From Betaproteobacteria bacterium (GTDB taxonomy: Bacteria > Pseudomonadota > Gammaproteobacteria > Burkholderiales > Burkholderiaceae): a DNA stretch of 48,244 bases. A model generated the notes under the pieces. The model did no database searches. It was not told where the DNA came from and saw only the letters and a list, made by a program, of their open reading frames with translations. Of this stretch, positions 1-7,574 are shown one piece after another (positions within the stretch are counted from its first letter, which is position 1; each line of letters opens with the position of its first letter). The translations under genes were made by a program, and so were the position numbers. Location of the stretch: assembly GCA_947453825.1 (NCBI GenBank), contig CANGHN010000013.1, positions 1-48,244 on the forward strand, given 5' to 3'.

Positions 1-4
1 ACAC

Positions 5-271
5 ATGGCAACAAAGAAAAAACCTGCTGCAAAGAAACCAGCTGCTAAGAAAAAAGTAGCTGCTAAGAAACCAGCTGCTAAAAAAGTAGCTAAAAAGAAG
101 CCAGCTGCTAAGAAGCGTCCAGCTGCTAAGAAGAAACCAGCTGCTAAAAAGCGTCCAGCTGCTAAGAAAAAAGCTGCCGCTAAGAAGCCTGCTGCTAAAA
201 AAGCTGCAAAAAAGAAGCCAGCCGCTAAAAAGCGTCCAGCTGCAAAGAAGCGCGTAGCTAAAAAAAAGTAA
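5..271 (+). CDS. Histone H1-like Ala/Lys/Pro-rich DNA-binding protein (zero-frame part)
   Basis: Eighty-eight residues beginning MATKKKPAAKK and made almost wholly of short (P)AAKK, RPAAKK and VAKK repeats. It is very basic and has no folded domain. Known relatives are the eukaryotic H1-tail-like nucleoid proteins of Burkholderiaceae and Bordetella (HC1/BpH1 type), which bind and compact DNA without sequence specificity. Family members normally end in a short hydrophobic tail, LNPAAAWPFPTG(x)RP. Here the zero frame stops at TAA 269-271 before that tail, and the tail lies intact in the -1 frame (268-396). The stop directly follows an A AAA AAG heptamer (262-268). The protein is therefore either truncated, made as two products by programmed frameshifting, or the run of eight A is miscounted. 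The ATG lies 4 bases inside the window, so its ribosome binding site and promoter are not visible. Confidence 0.9.
   Translation: MATKKKPAAKKPAAKKKVAAKKPAAKKVAKKKPAAKKRPAAKKKPAAKKRPAAKKKAAAKKPAAKKAAKKKPAAKKRPAAKKRVAKKK
11..267 (+). repeat. Degenerate 12-18 bp tandem repeats encoding PAAKK units
   Basis: The coding sequence is built from imperfect repeats of aagaagccagctgctaa-like units. This is low-complexity, lysine- and alanine-rich DNA expected to vary in copy number between strains by slippage. The repeats also create several A-runs, of which the longest in the gene is the eight-A tract at 260-267. Confidence 0.7.
262..268 (+). promoter_or_regulatory. Candidate -1 ribosomal frameshift slippery heptamer A AAA AAG
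   Basis: The zero-frame codons are GCT AAA AAA AAG TAA, so the last seven bases before the stop read A_AAA_AAG in the phase X_XXY_YYZ. This is the heptamer used for -1 frameshifting in Escherichia coli dnaX and in several insertion sequences. Tandem slippage by one base gives AAA AAA GTA and enters the frame coding for the conserved tail. The run is eight A (260-267), so transcriptional slippage is an alternative mechanism with the same product. Confidence 0.65.
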
Positions 272-396
272 GTAAGCCTGCTGCGAAGAAAGCGGGCTCT
301 GCTGTAAAAAAGCCCGCGGCTAAGAAAGCTGCACCAGCGTCTAGTGCGTTGAATCCTGCTGCTGCTTGGCCCTTCCCAACTGGCACACGTCCTTAA
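268..396 (+). CDS. Minus-1 frame C-terminal extension of the histone H1-like protein
   Basis: Read in the -1 frame relative to the upstream gene, this gives 42 codons: V S K P A A K K A G S A V K K P A A K K A A P, then a stretch ending LNPAAAWPFPTGTRP, stop TAA 394-396. It keeps the PAAKK composition and adds the Trp/Phe-containing tail that I recall as the usual end of betaproteobacterial H1-like proteins. It has no start codon or ribosome binding site of its own. The preceding -1-frame stop is at 259-261, so ribosomes can enter this frame only between 262 and 268. Together with the zero-frame part it would give a protein of 130 residues. The terminator begins about 20 bases after its stop, as expected if 396 is the true gene end. 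Confidence 0.75.
   Translation, partial: VSKPAAKKAGSAVKKPAAKKAAPASSALNPAAAWPFPTGTRP
275..298 (+). promoter_or_regulatory. Stem-loop downstream of the slippery site (candidate frameshift stimulator)
   Basis: Bases 275-282 can pair with 291-298 (AGCCTGCT with AGCGGGCT, one G-U pair), giving an 8-bp stem with the 8-base loop GCGAAGAA. The stem starts six bases after the heptamer ends at 268, within the 5-9 base spacing typical of -1 frameshift stimulators. The pairing was checked by eye only and folding energy was not computed. Confidence 0.5.
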
Positions 397-414
397 TCAG
401 ACGGGTGTTACTAG

Positions 415-443
415 AAGGGGTCTCTCACGAGACCCCTTTTTTT
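415..443 (+). terminator. Rho-independent terminator of the histone H1-like gene
   Basis: GGGGTCTC (417-424) pairs perfectly with GAGACCCC (429-436) around the loop TCAC and is followed by seven T (437-443). It sits 20 bases after the -1-frame stop at 396 and 145 bases after the zero-frame stop. The minus-strand kinase gene ends just beyond, at 462. The T-run on that strand is poor, so the element acts mainly on the plus strand. Confidence 0.9.
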
Positions 444-461
444 GTTGCCTACTTTGCTTGA

Positions 462-1421
462 TTAGTAGCTAAAACCAAAGGCTGCTTTGAACTGTGCAGC
501 GATTTGATCTTTGCTGAATTGGTGATTTTGTGGTCCTTGATGAGCAATTTTGATTGAACCCATCAAACTCGCTAGGCGACCGGTAGTTTCCCAGTCCATA
601 CCATTTTCCAATCCAAAGAGAAGGCCGCCACGGAAAGCATCGCCACATCCGGTGGGGTCCACTAATTTGGCTGCAGGTACTGGTGGAATAGAAATACATT
701 TGCCGCCAGAGTAGATATCGGCACCTTCGGCGCCTTTAGTCACAATTAACGCTTTCACCCGCTCAGCCACCGTTGCTAGGCTTAGACCAGTTCTTTGAGA
801 AAGCATTTCACCCTCATAGTCGTTGACCGCCAAATAACTGGCGATATCGACTAATTCCAGTAATTCTGGACCGTTAAACATAGGCAAGCCTTGACCTGGA
901 TCGAAGATGAAGGGGATATTTGCATCGGCCAATTGATGACAGTGCTCCCACATACCTTGACGACCATCTGGTGCCACGATTCCCAATTTAGCCGCACCCT
1001 TCGCATTTTTGCTGCGCTCTGCAATAACTGCGGCAACTTGGTTTAAGTGAGATTCATCCATAGCGCCCGGATGAAAAGCGGTAATTTGATTGTTCGCTTG
1101 ATCCGTCGTGATCATTGCCTGAGCTGTGAAAGCTTGATCGATTTGACGAATATGGCTTGCATCAATCTTCAGTTGCTCAAGGCGTTTCATGTAAGGGATG
1201 GCATCCCCGCCAACGGTTGCCATGATGATAGGATCGCCACCCAAGAGATTCAGGTTGTAGGCAATATTCCCGGCGCATCCCCCGTATTCACGGCGCATGG
1301 TGGGCACCAGGAAGGCAACGTTGAGAATATGAATTTGCTCAGGCAGGATTTGATCGGCAAATTTGCCTTCAAAGTTCATGATGGTGTCGTAGGCGATAGA
1401 GCCACAGATCAAGCTAGCCAT
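462..1421 (-). CDS. PfkB-family carbohydrate (or adenosine) kinase
   Basis: A 319-residue ribokinase/PfkB-family phosphotransferase. The N-terminal half carries the substrate-side glycine motif GGCAGN (residues 47-52) and the C-terminal half the ATP/anion-hole signature DPTGCGDAF (255-263), with Asp261 as expected catalytic base. Length and both signatures are normal for an intact enzyme of cytosolic sugar or nucleoside phosphorylation. The substrate cannot be read from sequence; relatives are labelled sugar kinase, ribokinase or adenosine kinase. It ends close to the terminator of the convergent histone-like gene. It lies 42 bases after the prmA fusion gene on the same strand and could be co-transcribed with it. 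Confidence 0.85.
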   Translation of the reverse strand: MASLICGSIAYDTIMNFEGKFADQILPEQIHILNVAFLVPTMRREYGGCAGNIAYNLNLLGGDPIIMATVGGDAIPYMKRLEQLKIDASHIRQIDQAFTAQAMITTDQANNQITAFHPGAMDESHLNQVAAVIAERSKNAKGAAKLGIVAPDGRQGMWEHCHQLADANIPFIFDPGQGLPMFNGPELLELVDIASYLAVNDYEGEMLSQRTGLSLATVAERVKALIVTKGAEGADIYSGGKCISIPPVPAAKLVDPTGCGDAFRGGLLFGLENGMDWETTGRLASLMGSIKIAHQGPQNHQFSKDQIAAQFKAAFGFSY

Positions 1422-1463
1422 AAATTCTTTCTAAAAAAGTGATCGGTCAGGATAAAGGGTTGA

Positions 1464-2993
1464 TTAAGGGTAAAAAACACGTACACGATAGCCCGCAGCA
1501 TTTGGCGGCAAAACCAGGGGTAGTTGTACTTGAATCATTTCACCGGATGGAGCACCAGTGCGTAAAAAATCGGGATGAGCCTCTTGCCAGCTTTTTGGTA
1601 ACCATTCTGCTGGGGTCAATTGCATCGATTTGAGCTCCGCTTCTTCTGCGTCAGTCAAAAAAACTTCTAAATTGGGCAGCAAAACAGCAAGCGCAAGTCG
1701 ATTTTCTATTTCAACTTGTAGTGTGGACTGATTTGCAGCGTTTTTAAGGCCCTCTCTCGCGTTTTCTGGCATGAGTGTGGCTGAAGTTATTTTCCACGCT
1801 GCAAAATCGCTTACAGGTCGATTTACGCATCCTAGTACGGCACATATTTTTTCATCAATGCGCTGCAAAACAGAAAAAGTAGTAGTTGCAAAAGAATTAG
1901 ATGTGCCATCAACGCGAGTTGCTAATGCTGGGAGTAAAGAATTTCTCGAAAGATGCTCTCCAAAAATGAGCAACAACAGAAAAAAGCCAACTAGTAGCGC
2001 TACCTTAAGCCTTTTTTTTTGCGCAGGTGCAGCAAAAGCAACTTCTTTACTATTTTGTTTTTCGGGAGCTAGGGTTCCATGCAAGCAAACCCAGCCATCA
2101 CTTTCTTTCCAAACCGATAATTTGAGCCATTGGCTATATGTGGCGATCACTTCATCAGCCTGGCGAGCCAACACTCCAGATAAAACAATTTGTCCACCAA
2201 CGCGGATCTTATTGACTAAAGCCGGCGCTAGTACTTGCAGTGGATTGGCCAAAATATTGGCCATGACGATGTCGTATTTCGTTTCTGCTGCTAGTTCTGG
2301 TGCGCCCTCATTAGGTAATACAAACTGAATCTCAGTCTGGTTGATTTCTGCATTGCTACGTGCTGCAACCATCGCTTGTGGATCAATATCAGTACCAACA
2401 ACGGGTTTGCAAGCTAATTTGGCAGCTGCTATTGCCAAAATTCCGGAGCCGCAGCCGTAATCTAAAAGACTTTGTTCTTGCAGTTGCTTTTGGCTTTCTA
2501 GCCAGAGTAAGCACAAATGCGTGGTGGGATGACTGCCGGTGCCAAAAGCTAGACCCGGATCAACTGCCAAGCAAATTGCGTTGGGGTCGCTTGGCGCATC
2601 ATGCCAAGAAGGTACAACCCAGATACGCTCACCAATCTGAATGGGAGCAAATTGACTTTGAGTCAGTCTGACCCAATCTTGTTCTGCAACATTTTTTTCT
2701 ACAGGGGGCGCTAAGAAAAAGCCTGCTTCTTTGAGTTCAATAAGCAGTTCTGCAACAAATTGCGGGCTACCTGAGTGATCGATTTCTGGATTAAACAGTG
2801 CAGTGACTGCCGAGCGATCCCATGCTTGTACATCTGGAGACAACCCAGGCTCGCCATAGAGGGGGTTTTCATCGTAGCCACCTGCTGCGTCATCCTCAAC
2901 GGTGACGGATAGTGCGCCGAGCTCTAAGAGGGCATCGCCTAATGGTTCAGCGGTTTCAGCGGCTACCGTGAAGACAAGTTCACGATAAGACAT
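1464..2993 (-). CDS. prmA: Ribosomal protein L11 methyltransferase fused to a membrane-anchored DUF3426 domain
   Basis: A 509-residue fusion. Residues 1-309 are a complete PrmA, the SAM-dependent enzyme that methylates ribosomal protein L11. They include the FGTGSHPTT segment (150-158), AdoMet motif DYGCGSG (178-184) and NILANPL (247-253). PrmA proteins normally end here at about 295-310 residues. A basic linker (310-330, with KKRLK) then leads into a hydrophobic segment (331-345, rich in Leu/Phe) and a C-terminal region (about 385-508) resembling DUF3426. In related genomes a separate zinc-ribbon/DUF3426 membrane protein is encoded next to prmA. Its N-terminal zinc ribbon is absent here, so a deletion may have joined the two genes. 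The expected topology is methyltransferase in the cytoplasm and DUF3426 in the periplasm. It lies 16 bases after accC and is probably in the same operon. Confidence 0.88.
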   Translation of the reverse strand: MSYRELVFTVAAETAEPLGDALLELGALSVTVEDDAAGGYDENPLYGEPGLSPDVQAWDRSAVTALFNPEIDHSGSPQFVAELLIELKEAGFFLAPPVEKNVAEQDWVRLTQSQFAPIQIGERIWVVPSWHDAPSDPNAICLAVDPGLAFGTGSHPTTHLCLLWLESQKQLQEQSLLDYGCGSGILAIAAAKLACKPVVGTDIDPQAMVAARSNAEINQTEIQFVLPNEGAPELAAETKYDIVMANILANPLQVLAPALVNKIRVGGQIVLSGVLARQADEVIATYSQWLKLSVWKESDGWVCLHGTLAPEKQNSKEVAFAAPAQKKRLKVALLVGFFLLLLIFGEHLSRNSLLPALATRVDGTSNSFATTTFSVLQRIDEKICAVLGCVNRPVSDFAAWKITSATLMPENAREGLKNAANQSTLQVEIENRLALAVLLPNLEVFLTDAEEAELKSMQLTPAEWLPKSWQEAHPDFLRTGAPSGEMIQVQLPLVLPPNAAGYRVRVFYP

Positions 2994-3009
2994 AAGGCGC
3001 TCGCTTCAA

Positions 3010-4374
3010 TTAAGGCTTTCCGCGACTTGCAGCCTGCTCTTCAAGGCGATGTTCTAGGTAATGAATACTCGTTCCGCCTTCAATGAAATTGGGGTCGAGC
3101 ATGAGCTCGCGATGCAATGGAACATTGGTGGTGATGCCATCGATCACCATTTCTGAAAGTGCAATTTGCATGCGGCGGATTGCTTGTTCACGAGTGTTTC
3201 CGTAAGCAATCAATTTCCCAATCATGGAATCGTAGTTCGAGGGCACTACGTAACCGCTATAGGCGTGAGAGTCGACCCGAATGCCAGGACCGCCTGGCAT
3301 GTGGAATGAACCAATTTTTCCAGGGCTTGGGGTGAATTTAAAAGGATCTTCTGCATTGAGGCGACATTCAATGGCATGACCACGGAATACGATATCTTTT
3401 TGGCGATAAGCCAATTTCAGGCCAGCGGCAATCCGAATCTGTTCTTGAACAATATCAACACCCGTAATCATTTCGGTGACTGGATGCTCTACTTGAACTC
3501 GGGTATTCATCTCGATAAAGAAAAACTCACCGTCTTCATACAAAAATTCAAAGGTGCCAGCGCCGCGATAGCCAATTTTTCGGCAAGCTTCAGCACAACG
3601 CTCACCAATTTTGGCAATCAGTCGACGATCAATGCCAGGAGCGGGAGCTTCTTCAATGACTTTTTGATGGCGACGCTGCATAGAACAATCACGCTCGCCT
3701 AGCCAAATAGCATTGCCATGGGTATCAGCCAAAATCTGAATCTCTACATGGCGAGGCTTCTCTAAAAACTTCTCCATATAGACTTCTGGATTGCCAAAAG
3801 CACGACCAGCTTCTTCGCGAGTCATATTGACCGCATTAAGCAGGGCCGCTTCAGTATGCACAACGCGCATACCGCGACCACCACCACCTCCAGCAGCTTT
3901 AATAATGACGGGGTAACCCACTTTTTTTGCAGTAGCAATAATTTCTTTGGGATTATCAGGAAGGGCGCCTTCAGATCCTGGCACACAAGGAACTCCTGCT
4001 TTGATCATGGCGCGCTTAGCAGAAACTTTATCGCCCATCAAACGAATAGATGCTGCAGTAGGGCCGATAAAGGCAAAACCCGATTTCTCAACCCGTTCAG
4101 CAAAGTCAGCATTCTCTGAGAGAAAACCATAGCCAGGATGAATGGCTTCGGCATCAGTCACCTCAGCCGCAGAAATAATCGCTGGCATATTGAGATAACT
4201 GAGCGGTGACGGCGCTGGACCTATGCAAACTGCCTCATCTGCCAGCTTGACATACTTTGCCTCTTTGTCTGCAGTGGAATACACCACGACGGTTTTAATT
4301 CCCAACTCGCGGCATGCGCGTTGGATACGGAGAGCAATTTCTCCCCGATTGGCAATCAAAATCTTATCGAACAT
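3010..4374 (-). CDS. accC: Acetyl-CoA carboxylase, biotin carboxylase subunit
   Basis: A 454-residue biotin carboxylase that carboxylates the biotin on AccB with ATP and bicarbonate, the first half-reaction of malonyl-CoA formation for fatty-acid synthesis. It opens with [14 protein letters not shown] (4-17). It has the ATP-grasp glycine loop GGGGGRGM (162-169) and the catalytic segment [14 protein letters not shown] (287-300). Length matches the bacterial family. It follows accB by 46 bases on the same strand, in the order aroQ-accB-accC-prmA common in betaproteobacteria. Confidence 0.98.
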   Translation of the reverse strand: MFDKILIANRGEIALRIQRACRELGIKTVVVYSTADKEAKYVKLADEAVCIGPAPSPLSYLNMPAIISAAEVTDAEAIHPGYGFLSENADFAERVEKSGFAFIGPTAASIRLMGDKVSAKRAMIKAGVPCVPGSEGALPDNPKEIIATAKKVGYPVIIKAAGGGGGRGMRVVHTEAALLNAVNMTREEAGRAFGNPEVYMEKFLEKPRHVEIQILADTHGNAIWLGERDCSMQRRHQKVIEEAPAPGIDRRLIAKIGERCAEACRKIGYRGAGTFEFLYEDGEFFFIEMNTRVQVEHPVTEMITGVDIVQEQIRIAAGLKLAYRQKDIVFRGHAIECRLNAEDPFKFTPSPGKIGSFHMPGGPGIRVDSHAYSGYVVPSNYDSMIGKLIAYGNTREQAIRRMQIALSEMVIDGITTNVPLHRELMLDPNFIEGGTSIHYLEHRLEEQAASRGKP

Positions 4375-4420
4375 GTCGGCTTTGAGTTAGTTATAAATCG
4401 ATTAGTAAGGGCTAAAGAGA

Positions 4421-4885
4421 TTAGGCGATGATGAAAAGTGGCTGATCAAACTCAACCCCTTGACCGTTTTCGCACAGAATCTCTTTGATGACGCCGGCTT
4501 GTTCTGATTCGATTTCATTTAGTAACTTCATTGCTTCAATAATGCAAAGTGTTTGGCCTACTTTGACAGTGTCGCCCACGCTAACGAAGTTCGGGGACTC
4601 TGGATTTGGGGCGCGATAGAAAGTACCCACCATTGGCGAGCGCGCTACAAAACCACTGTCAGTAGAAATTGCTTCAACTGCAGGAGCAGCAGGCGCTAAA
4701 TTTGCTGCTGGAGCAGCTTGTGATACTGGAGCAGGAGCAGGATTTGCATAAACGACTTGTCCTGCTGGTGCTGGCGCACCGCCATTAACAATGCGAACAC
4801 GATCTTCACCTTCATTCACTTCTAATTCGGAAATGCCTGATTCAGAAACGAGGTCAATTAAGGTTTTAAGTTTTCTTAGATCCAT
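4421..4885 (-). CDS. accB: Acetyl-CoA carboxylase biotin carboxyl carrier protein
   Basis: A 154-residue carrier. An N-terminal helical region (1-35) is followed by a flexible Ala/Pro-rich linker (about 37-73) and a C-terminal biotinyl domain (77-154). The biotinylation motif EAMKL places the modified lysine at residue 120. The protein swings biotin between AccC and the AccAD carboxyltransferase. It lies 36 bases downstream of aroQ and directly upstream of accC. Confidence 0.97.
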   Translation of the reverse strand: MDLRKLKTLIDLVSESGISELEVNEGEDRVRIVNGGAPAPAGQVVYANPAPAPVSQAAPAANLAPAAPAVEAISTDSGFVARSPMVGTFYRAPNPESPNFVSVGDTVKVGQTLCIIEAMKLLNEIESEQAGVIKEILCENGQGVEFDQPLFIIA

Positions 4886-4921
4886 GCGAGTACTTCCTCT
4901 CTTCTAATGCTTTTGATGAGC

Positions 4922-5371
4922 TTATTTTTGTAAACGGGCAATCGCTGCTTGTAGTGCTAATTCATAGCCAATTGCGCCAAGACCACAAATCACCCCAGTT
5001 GCTATATCGGACAGGTAAGAGTGTTTACGAAATTCTTCGCGCTGATGAATGTTCGATAAATGGACTTCCGTAAAAGGAATTGCCACTCCAGCCAAGACGT
5101 CACGCAGTGCAACGCTTGTATGGGTAAAGGCACCTGGATTGATGATGATGAAATCAACCCCATCTTGCTTTGCCTTTTGAATGCGATCAATCAGCTCGCC
5201 TTCGTGATTACTTTGGTAGGTAGAAAGCTCTACAGATTGAGCCTTTGCAAGTGATTCCAGCTTTTTATGGATGTCTTCTAGAGTGGTTTTGCCGTAAACC
5301 TCGGGTTCACGGGTTCCCAGTAGATTCAGGTTTGGGCCTTGAATTACGAGAATTGAAGCTTTTTTCGTCAT
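4922..5371 (-). CDS. aroQ: Type II 3-dehydroquinate dehydratase
   Basis: A 149-residue type II dehydroquinase, which converts 3-dehydroquinate to 3-dehydroshikimate in the shikimate pathway. It shows [16 protein letters not shown] (12-27) with the catalytic Tyr26 and Arg21, NPGAFTHTS (78-86) and EVHLSN (102-107). The length is typical, and the family forms dodecamers. It is the first gene of a minus-strand run with accB and accC, so its 5' region (5372-5599) probably holds their promoter. aroE, a later step of the same pathway, is at 11253. Confidence 0.97.
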   Translation of the reverse strand: MTKKASILVIQGPNLNLLGTREPEVYGKTTLEDIHKKLESLAKAQSVELSTYQSNHEGELIDRIQKAKQDGVDFIIINPGAFTHTSVALRDVLAGVAIPFTEVHLSNIHQREEFRKHSYLSDIATGVICGLGAIGYELALQAAIARLQK

Positions 5372-5599
5372 AGATCCCTACTTTTAGAGGCAGTTAGGCA
5401 GCAATTATTTAATGAAACTGTTATGCGCCTGGATAACTGAATACTTCATTTGCTATGTCAGGAAGTATACCTTCTGAAGCTTCTAATAATCCTTCAGTTG
5501 GGATTAAAAAGCGTGTTTTTATCTAAATTAATGACTTTATTGCCCAATATTTAGGCAATAAAGAGAGATCAGACCTCCATTAAAAATCGATAAATTCAT
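5372..5599. other. Longest intergenic gap: probable promoter region of aroQ-accB-accC
   Basis: A 228-base AT-rich gap between the minus-strand genes aroQ and the TlpA-like gene. It holds the 10-bp hairpin at 5535-5563 and a cluster of GAAG/CTTC motifs at 5461-5497, including ctgaag (5474-5479) facing cttcag (5492-5497). No plausible ORF is seen. A promoter for aroQ must lie here unless there is read-through, but I could not pick a convincing -35/-10 pair. Confidence 0.5.
5535..5563 (-). terminator. Hairpin, possible terminator of the TlpA-like gene
   Basis: CTTTATTGCC (5535-5544) is perfectly complementary to GGCAATAAAG (5554-5563), with a 9-base loop. It starts about 36 bases past the TlpA-like stop on the minus strand. 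No long T-run follows on either strand, so it may be a weak terminator or an mRNA-stabilising hairpin. Confidence 0.45.
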
Positions 5600-6127
5600 T
5601 TATAAAGCGGATTTAATAACCTTTCTGAGCTCTTCTTCGTCTATCTTGCCTAATTTACTGTAAATTGCTTTGCCCTTAGCGTTAATGATCACAGTAAAGG
5701 GTAGGGCCGATTGGGTGTTGCCTAGGGCTTTGTATATTTGACTAGCATTCATGCCGCCCATCGCAATAGGGTAGGAAACGGGGGTTTTTTTGAGGAATTC
5801 GCGTACGTTAGAGGGTGAATCGACTGCAATACCGACAAATAAGACATTTTGTTGCAAGAACTCTGATTGAAGTTTCTCTAATTGAGGCATTTCTTCAACG
5901 CAAGGAGGGCACCAAGAGGCCCAAAAGTTCACTACTAGTACTTTTTGCCCCCATTCTTGGGTATTGATGGGTTTGGTATCGGGTTTTTGCCACTCATTGG
6001 CAAAAAATGCTTGAATACCAGCCTCACTCGCCGAACCTGCTTTAGAAATCCATTGTGAAGTGAGGGCTCCCCCAAGGAGTGCCAAAAGACTCATTCCACT
6101 GATGATGATCCATTGTCTTCGGTTCAC
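5600..6127 (-). CDS. TlpA-like membrane-anchored thioredoxin
   Basis: A 175-residue thiol-disulfide oxidoreductase of the TlpA/ResA type. An uncleaved signal anchor (about 6-24) places the domain in the periplasm. The active site is WCPPC with Cys73 and Cys76, and a cis-proline segment LPFTVI comes later. Such proteins reduce disulfides in periplasmic partners, often during cytochrome c or cytochrome oxidase maturation; the partner here is unknown. The start is GTG, chosen because AAGGAGT lies at 6132-6138 on the minus strand with normal spacing. It is divergent from mpl with only 26 bases between the starts. Confidence 0.9.
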   Translation of the reverse strand: MNRRQWIIISGMSLLALLGGALTSQWISKAGSASEAGIQAFFANEWQKPDTKPINTQEWGQKVLVVNFWASWCPPCVEEMPQLEKLQSEFLQQNVLFVGIAVDSPSNVREFLKKTPVSYPIAMGGMNASQIYKALGNTQSALPFTVIINAKGKAIYSKLGKIDEEELRKVIKSAL

Positions 6128-6131
6128 TGCA

Positions 6132-6138
6132 ACTCCTT
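6132..6138 (-). promoter_or_regulatory. Ribosome binding site fixing the GTG start of the TlpA-like gene
   Basis: On the minus strand the sequence is AAGGAGT, then four bases, then GTG at 6127-6125. This near-consensus site supports the GTG start over any internal ATG. Confidence 0.7.
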
Positions 6139-6153
6139 CGCTAAAATTCGCTG

Positions 6154-7551
6154 ATGCATATACATATCTTGGGCATCTGCGGTACTTTCATGGGCGGCAT
6201 TGCCGCAATCGCTCGGCAGGCCGGACATCGCGTTACTGGTTGTGACGCCAACGTTTATCCACCAATGAGTACTCAGCTTGAAGCGCAAGGCATCGAACTC
6301 ATTGAAGGATTTTCACCAGATCAATTATTACAGTTTGAGACCATGCCTGATTTATTTGTCATTGGCAATGTGGTTTCACGGGGTAATCCACTGATGGAGG
6401 CCATTCTGAATCAAGGACTGCCTTATATTTCTGGGCCGCAATGGTTAGGTGAGCAAGTTTTGTATGGCAGACACGTTTTAGCAGTCGCCGGCACGCACGG
6501 GAAGACTACGACCTCTGCGATGCTCACTTGGATTTTAGAATTCAATGGCTATCAGCCTGGGTATTTGATTGGTGGTGTGCCACTCAATTTCACAGTCTCT
6601 GCGCGTTTAGGCGAGGGTCAATATTTTGTAATTGAAGCAGATGAATATGACACCGCATTCTTTGATAAGCGAAGTAAGTTTGTTCATTACAGACCACGTA
6701 CTGCTTTATTAAATAATTTGGAATTTGATCACGCAGATATTTTTGCCGATCTTGCTGTAATTGAAACCCAGTTTCATCATTTAGTACGTACGGTTCCAAG
6801 TGATGGCTTGCTGGTAGTCAATGGTGAGGAGCCTGCGCTCGAGCGAGTGCTTACGCGGGGTGCTTGGGCGCCAGTAGAGCGTTTCGGTCAAGAGCTGGGA
6901 AATACCTGGTCCTTGATCTCGCAAGTGGGTGATGGCTTTATTGTGCGCCAGAGCGGCAAAGAAGTGGCAACGGTCACATGGGCGCCCGACTCTGGGGTTA
7001 TGGGCCGACATAATCAATTAAACGCACTAGCTGCAATTGCTAGTGCAAATCATATTGGGATTTCTCCAGCAGACTCTGCTCGTGCATTAGCTGAGTTTAA
7101 GAATGTAAAACGTCGTCTTGAAACTATCGGCGTTGCTAATGATGTAACTATCTATGACGATTTTGCACATCACCCAACCGCTATCACCACAACGCTTGAT
7201 GGTTTGCGCCGCCGCGTAGGTAGGGCGCGTATCTTGGCGGTATTAGAGCCGCGTTCAAATACGATGAAGCTTGGTGTGATGAAAGCGCAACTTCCAGCAA
7301 GCCTCGAAGCAGCAGACAAGGTGTTTGCATATGGGGCAGATAGTGGCAAGGAGTCTTTAGGGTGGGATTTGGCCCAAGTGTTGGCGCCCTTAAATGCGGT
7401 TGAACCTGGGAAAGTACAAGCCTTTGATGACCTCAATGCTTTAGTCAATGCGGTGGCAAAAGAAGCTAAGCCTGGTGACCATATCCTGGTCATGAGTAAT
7501 GGCGGCTTTGGTGGCGTACATCAAAAAATCTTAAAGGCTATTGCAGCCTAA
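6154..7551 (+). CDS. mpl: UDP-N-acetylmuramate:L-Ala-gamma-D-Glu-meso-DAP ligase
   Basis: A 465-residue Mur-ligase-family enzyme that recycles peptidoglycan by joining the salvaged tripeptide L-Ala-gamma-D-Glu-meso-DAP to UDP-MurNAc. It starts MHIHILGICGTFMGG, as in E. coli Mpl. It has DANVYPPMST (31-40) and the ATP-binding P-loop GTHGKTTT (113-120), and ends normally. The ATG is supported by the conserved N-terminus, but no clear Shine-Dalgarno sequence precedes it. The start lies 26 bases from the divergent TlpA-like start. An SDR gene follows 23 bases later. Confidence 0.97.
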   Translation: MHIHILGICGTFMGGIAAIARQAGHRVTGCDANVYPPMSTQLEAQGIELIEGFSPDQLLQFETMPDLFVIGNVVSRGNPLMEAILNQGLPYISGPQWLGEQVLYGRHVLAVAGTHGKTTTSAMLTWILEFNGYQPGYLIGGVPLNFTVSARLGEGQYFVIEADEYDTAFFDKRSKFVHYRPRTALLNNLEFDHADIFADLAVIETQFHHLVRTVPSDGLLVVNGEEPALERVLTRGAWAPVERFGQELGNTWSLISQVGDGFIVRQSGKEVATVTWAPDSGVMGRHNQLNALAAIASANHIGISPADSARALAEFKNVKRRLETIGVANDVTIYDDFAHHPTAITTTLDGLRRRVGRARILAVLEPRSNTMKLGVMKAQLPASLEAADKVFAYGADSGKESLGWDLAQVLAPLNAVEPGKVQAFDDLNALVNAVAKEAKPGDHILVMSNGGFGGVHQKILKAIAA

Positions 7552-7574
7552 TCAATCAATACAGAAAGTAAAAC

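Noticed and set aside
1047..1442. A 131-codon plus-strand frame opposite the kinase
   Set aside because: It is antisense to a clearly functional PfkB-family gene and has no family signature.
1771..2328. A 185-codon plus-strand open frame
   Set aside because: It lies entirely antisense to the prmA fusion gene, has no recognisable domain, and its low-complexity composition fits a shadow frame.
4681..4760. GCAGGAGCAG-type repeats in accB as a mobile or regulatory repeat
   Set aside because: They simply encode the Ala/Pro linker of the biotin carrier protein.
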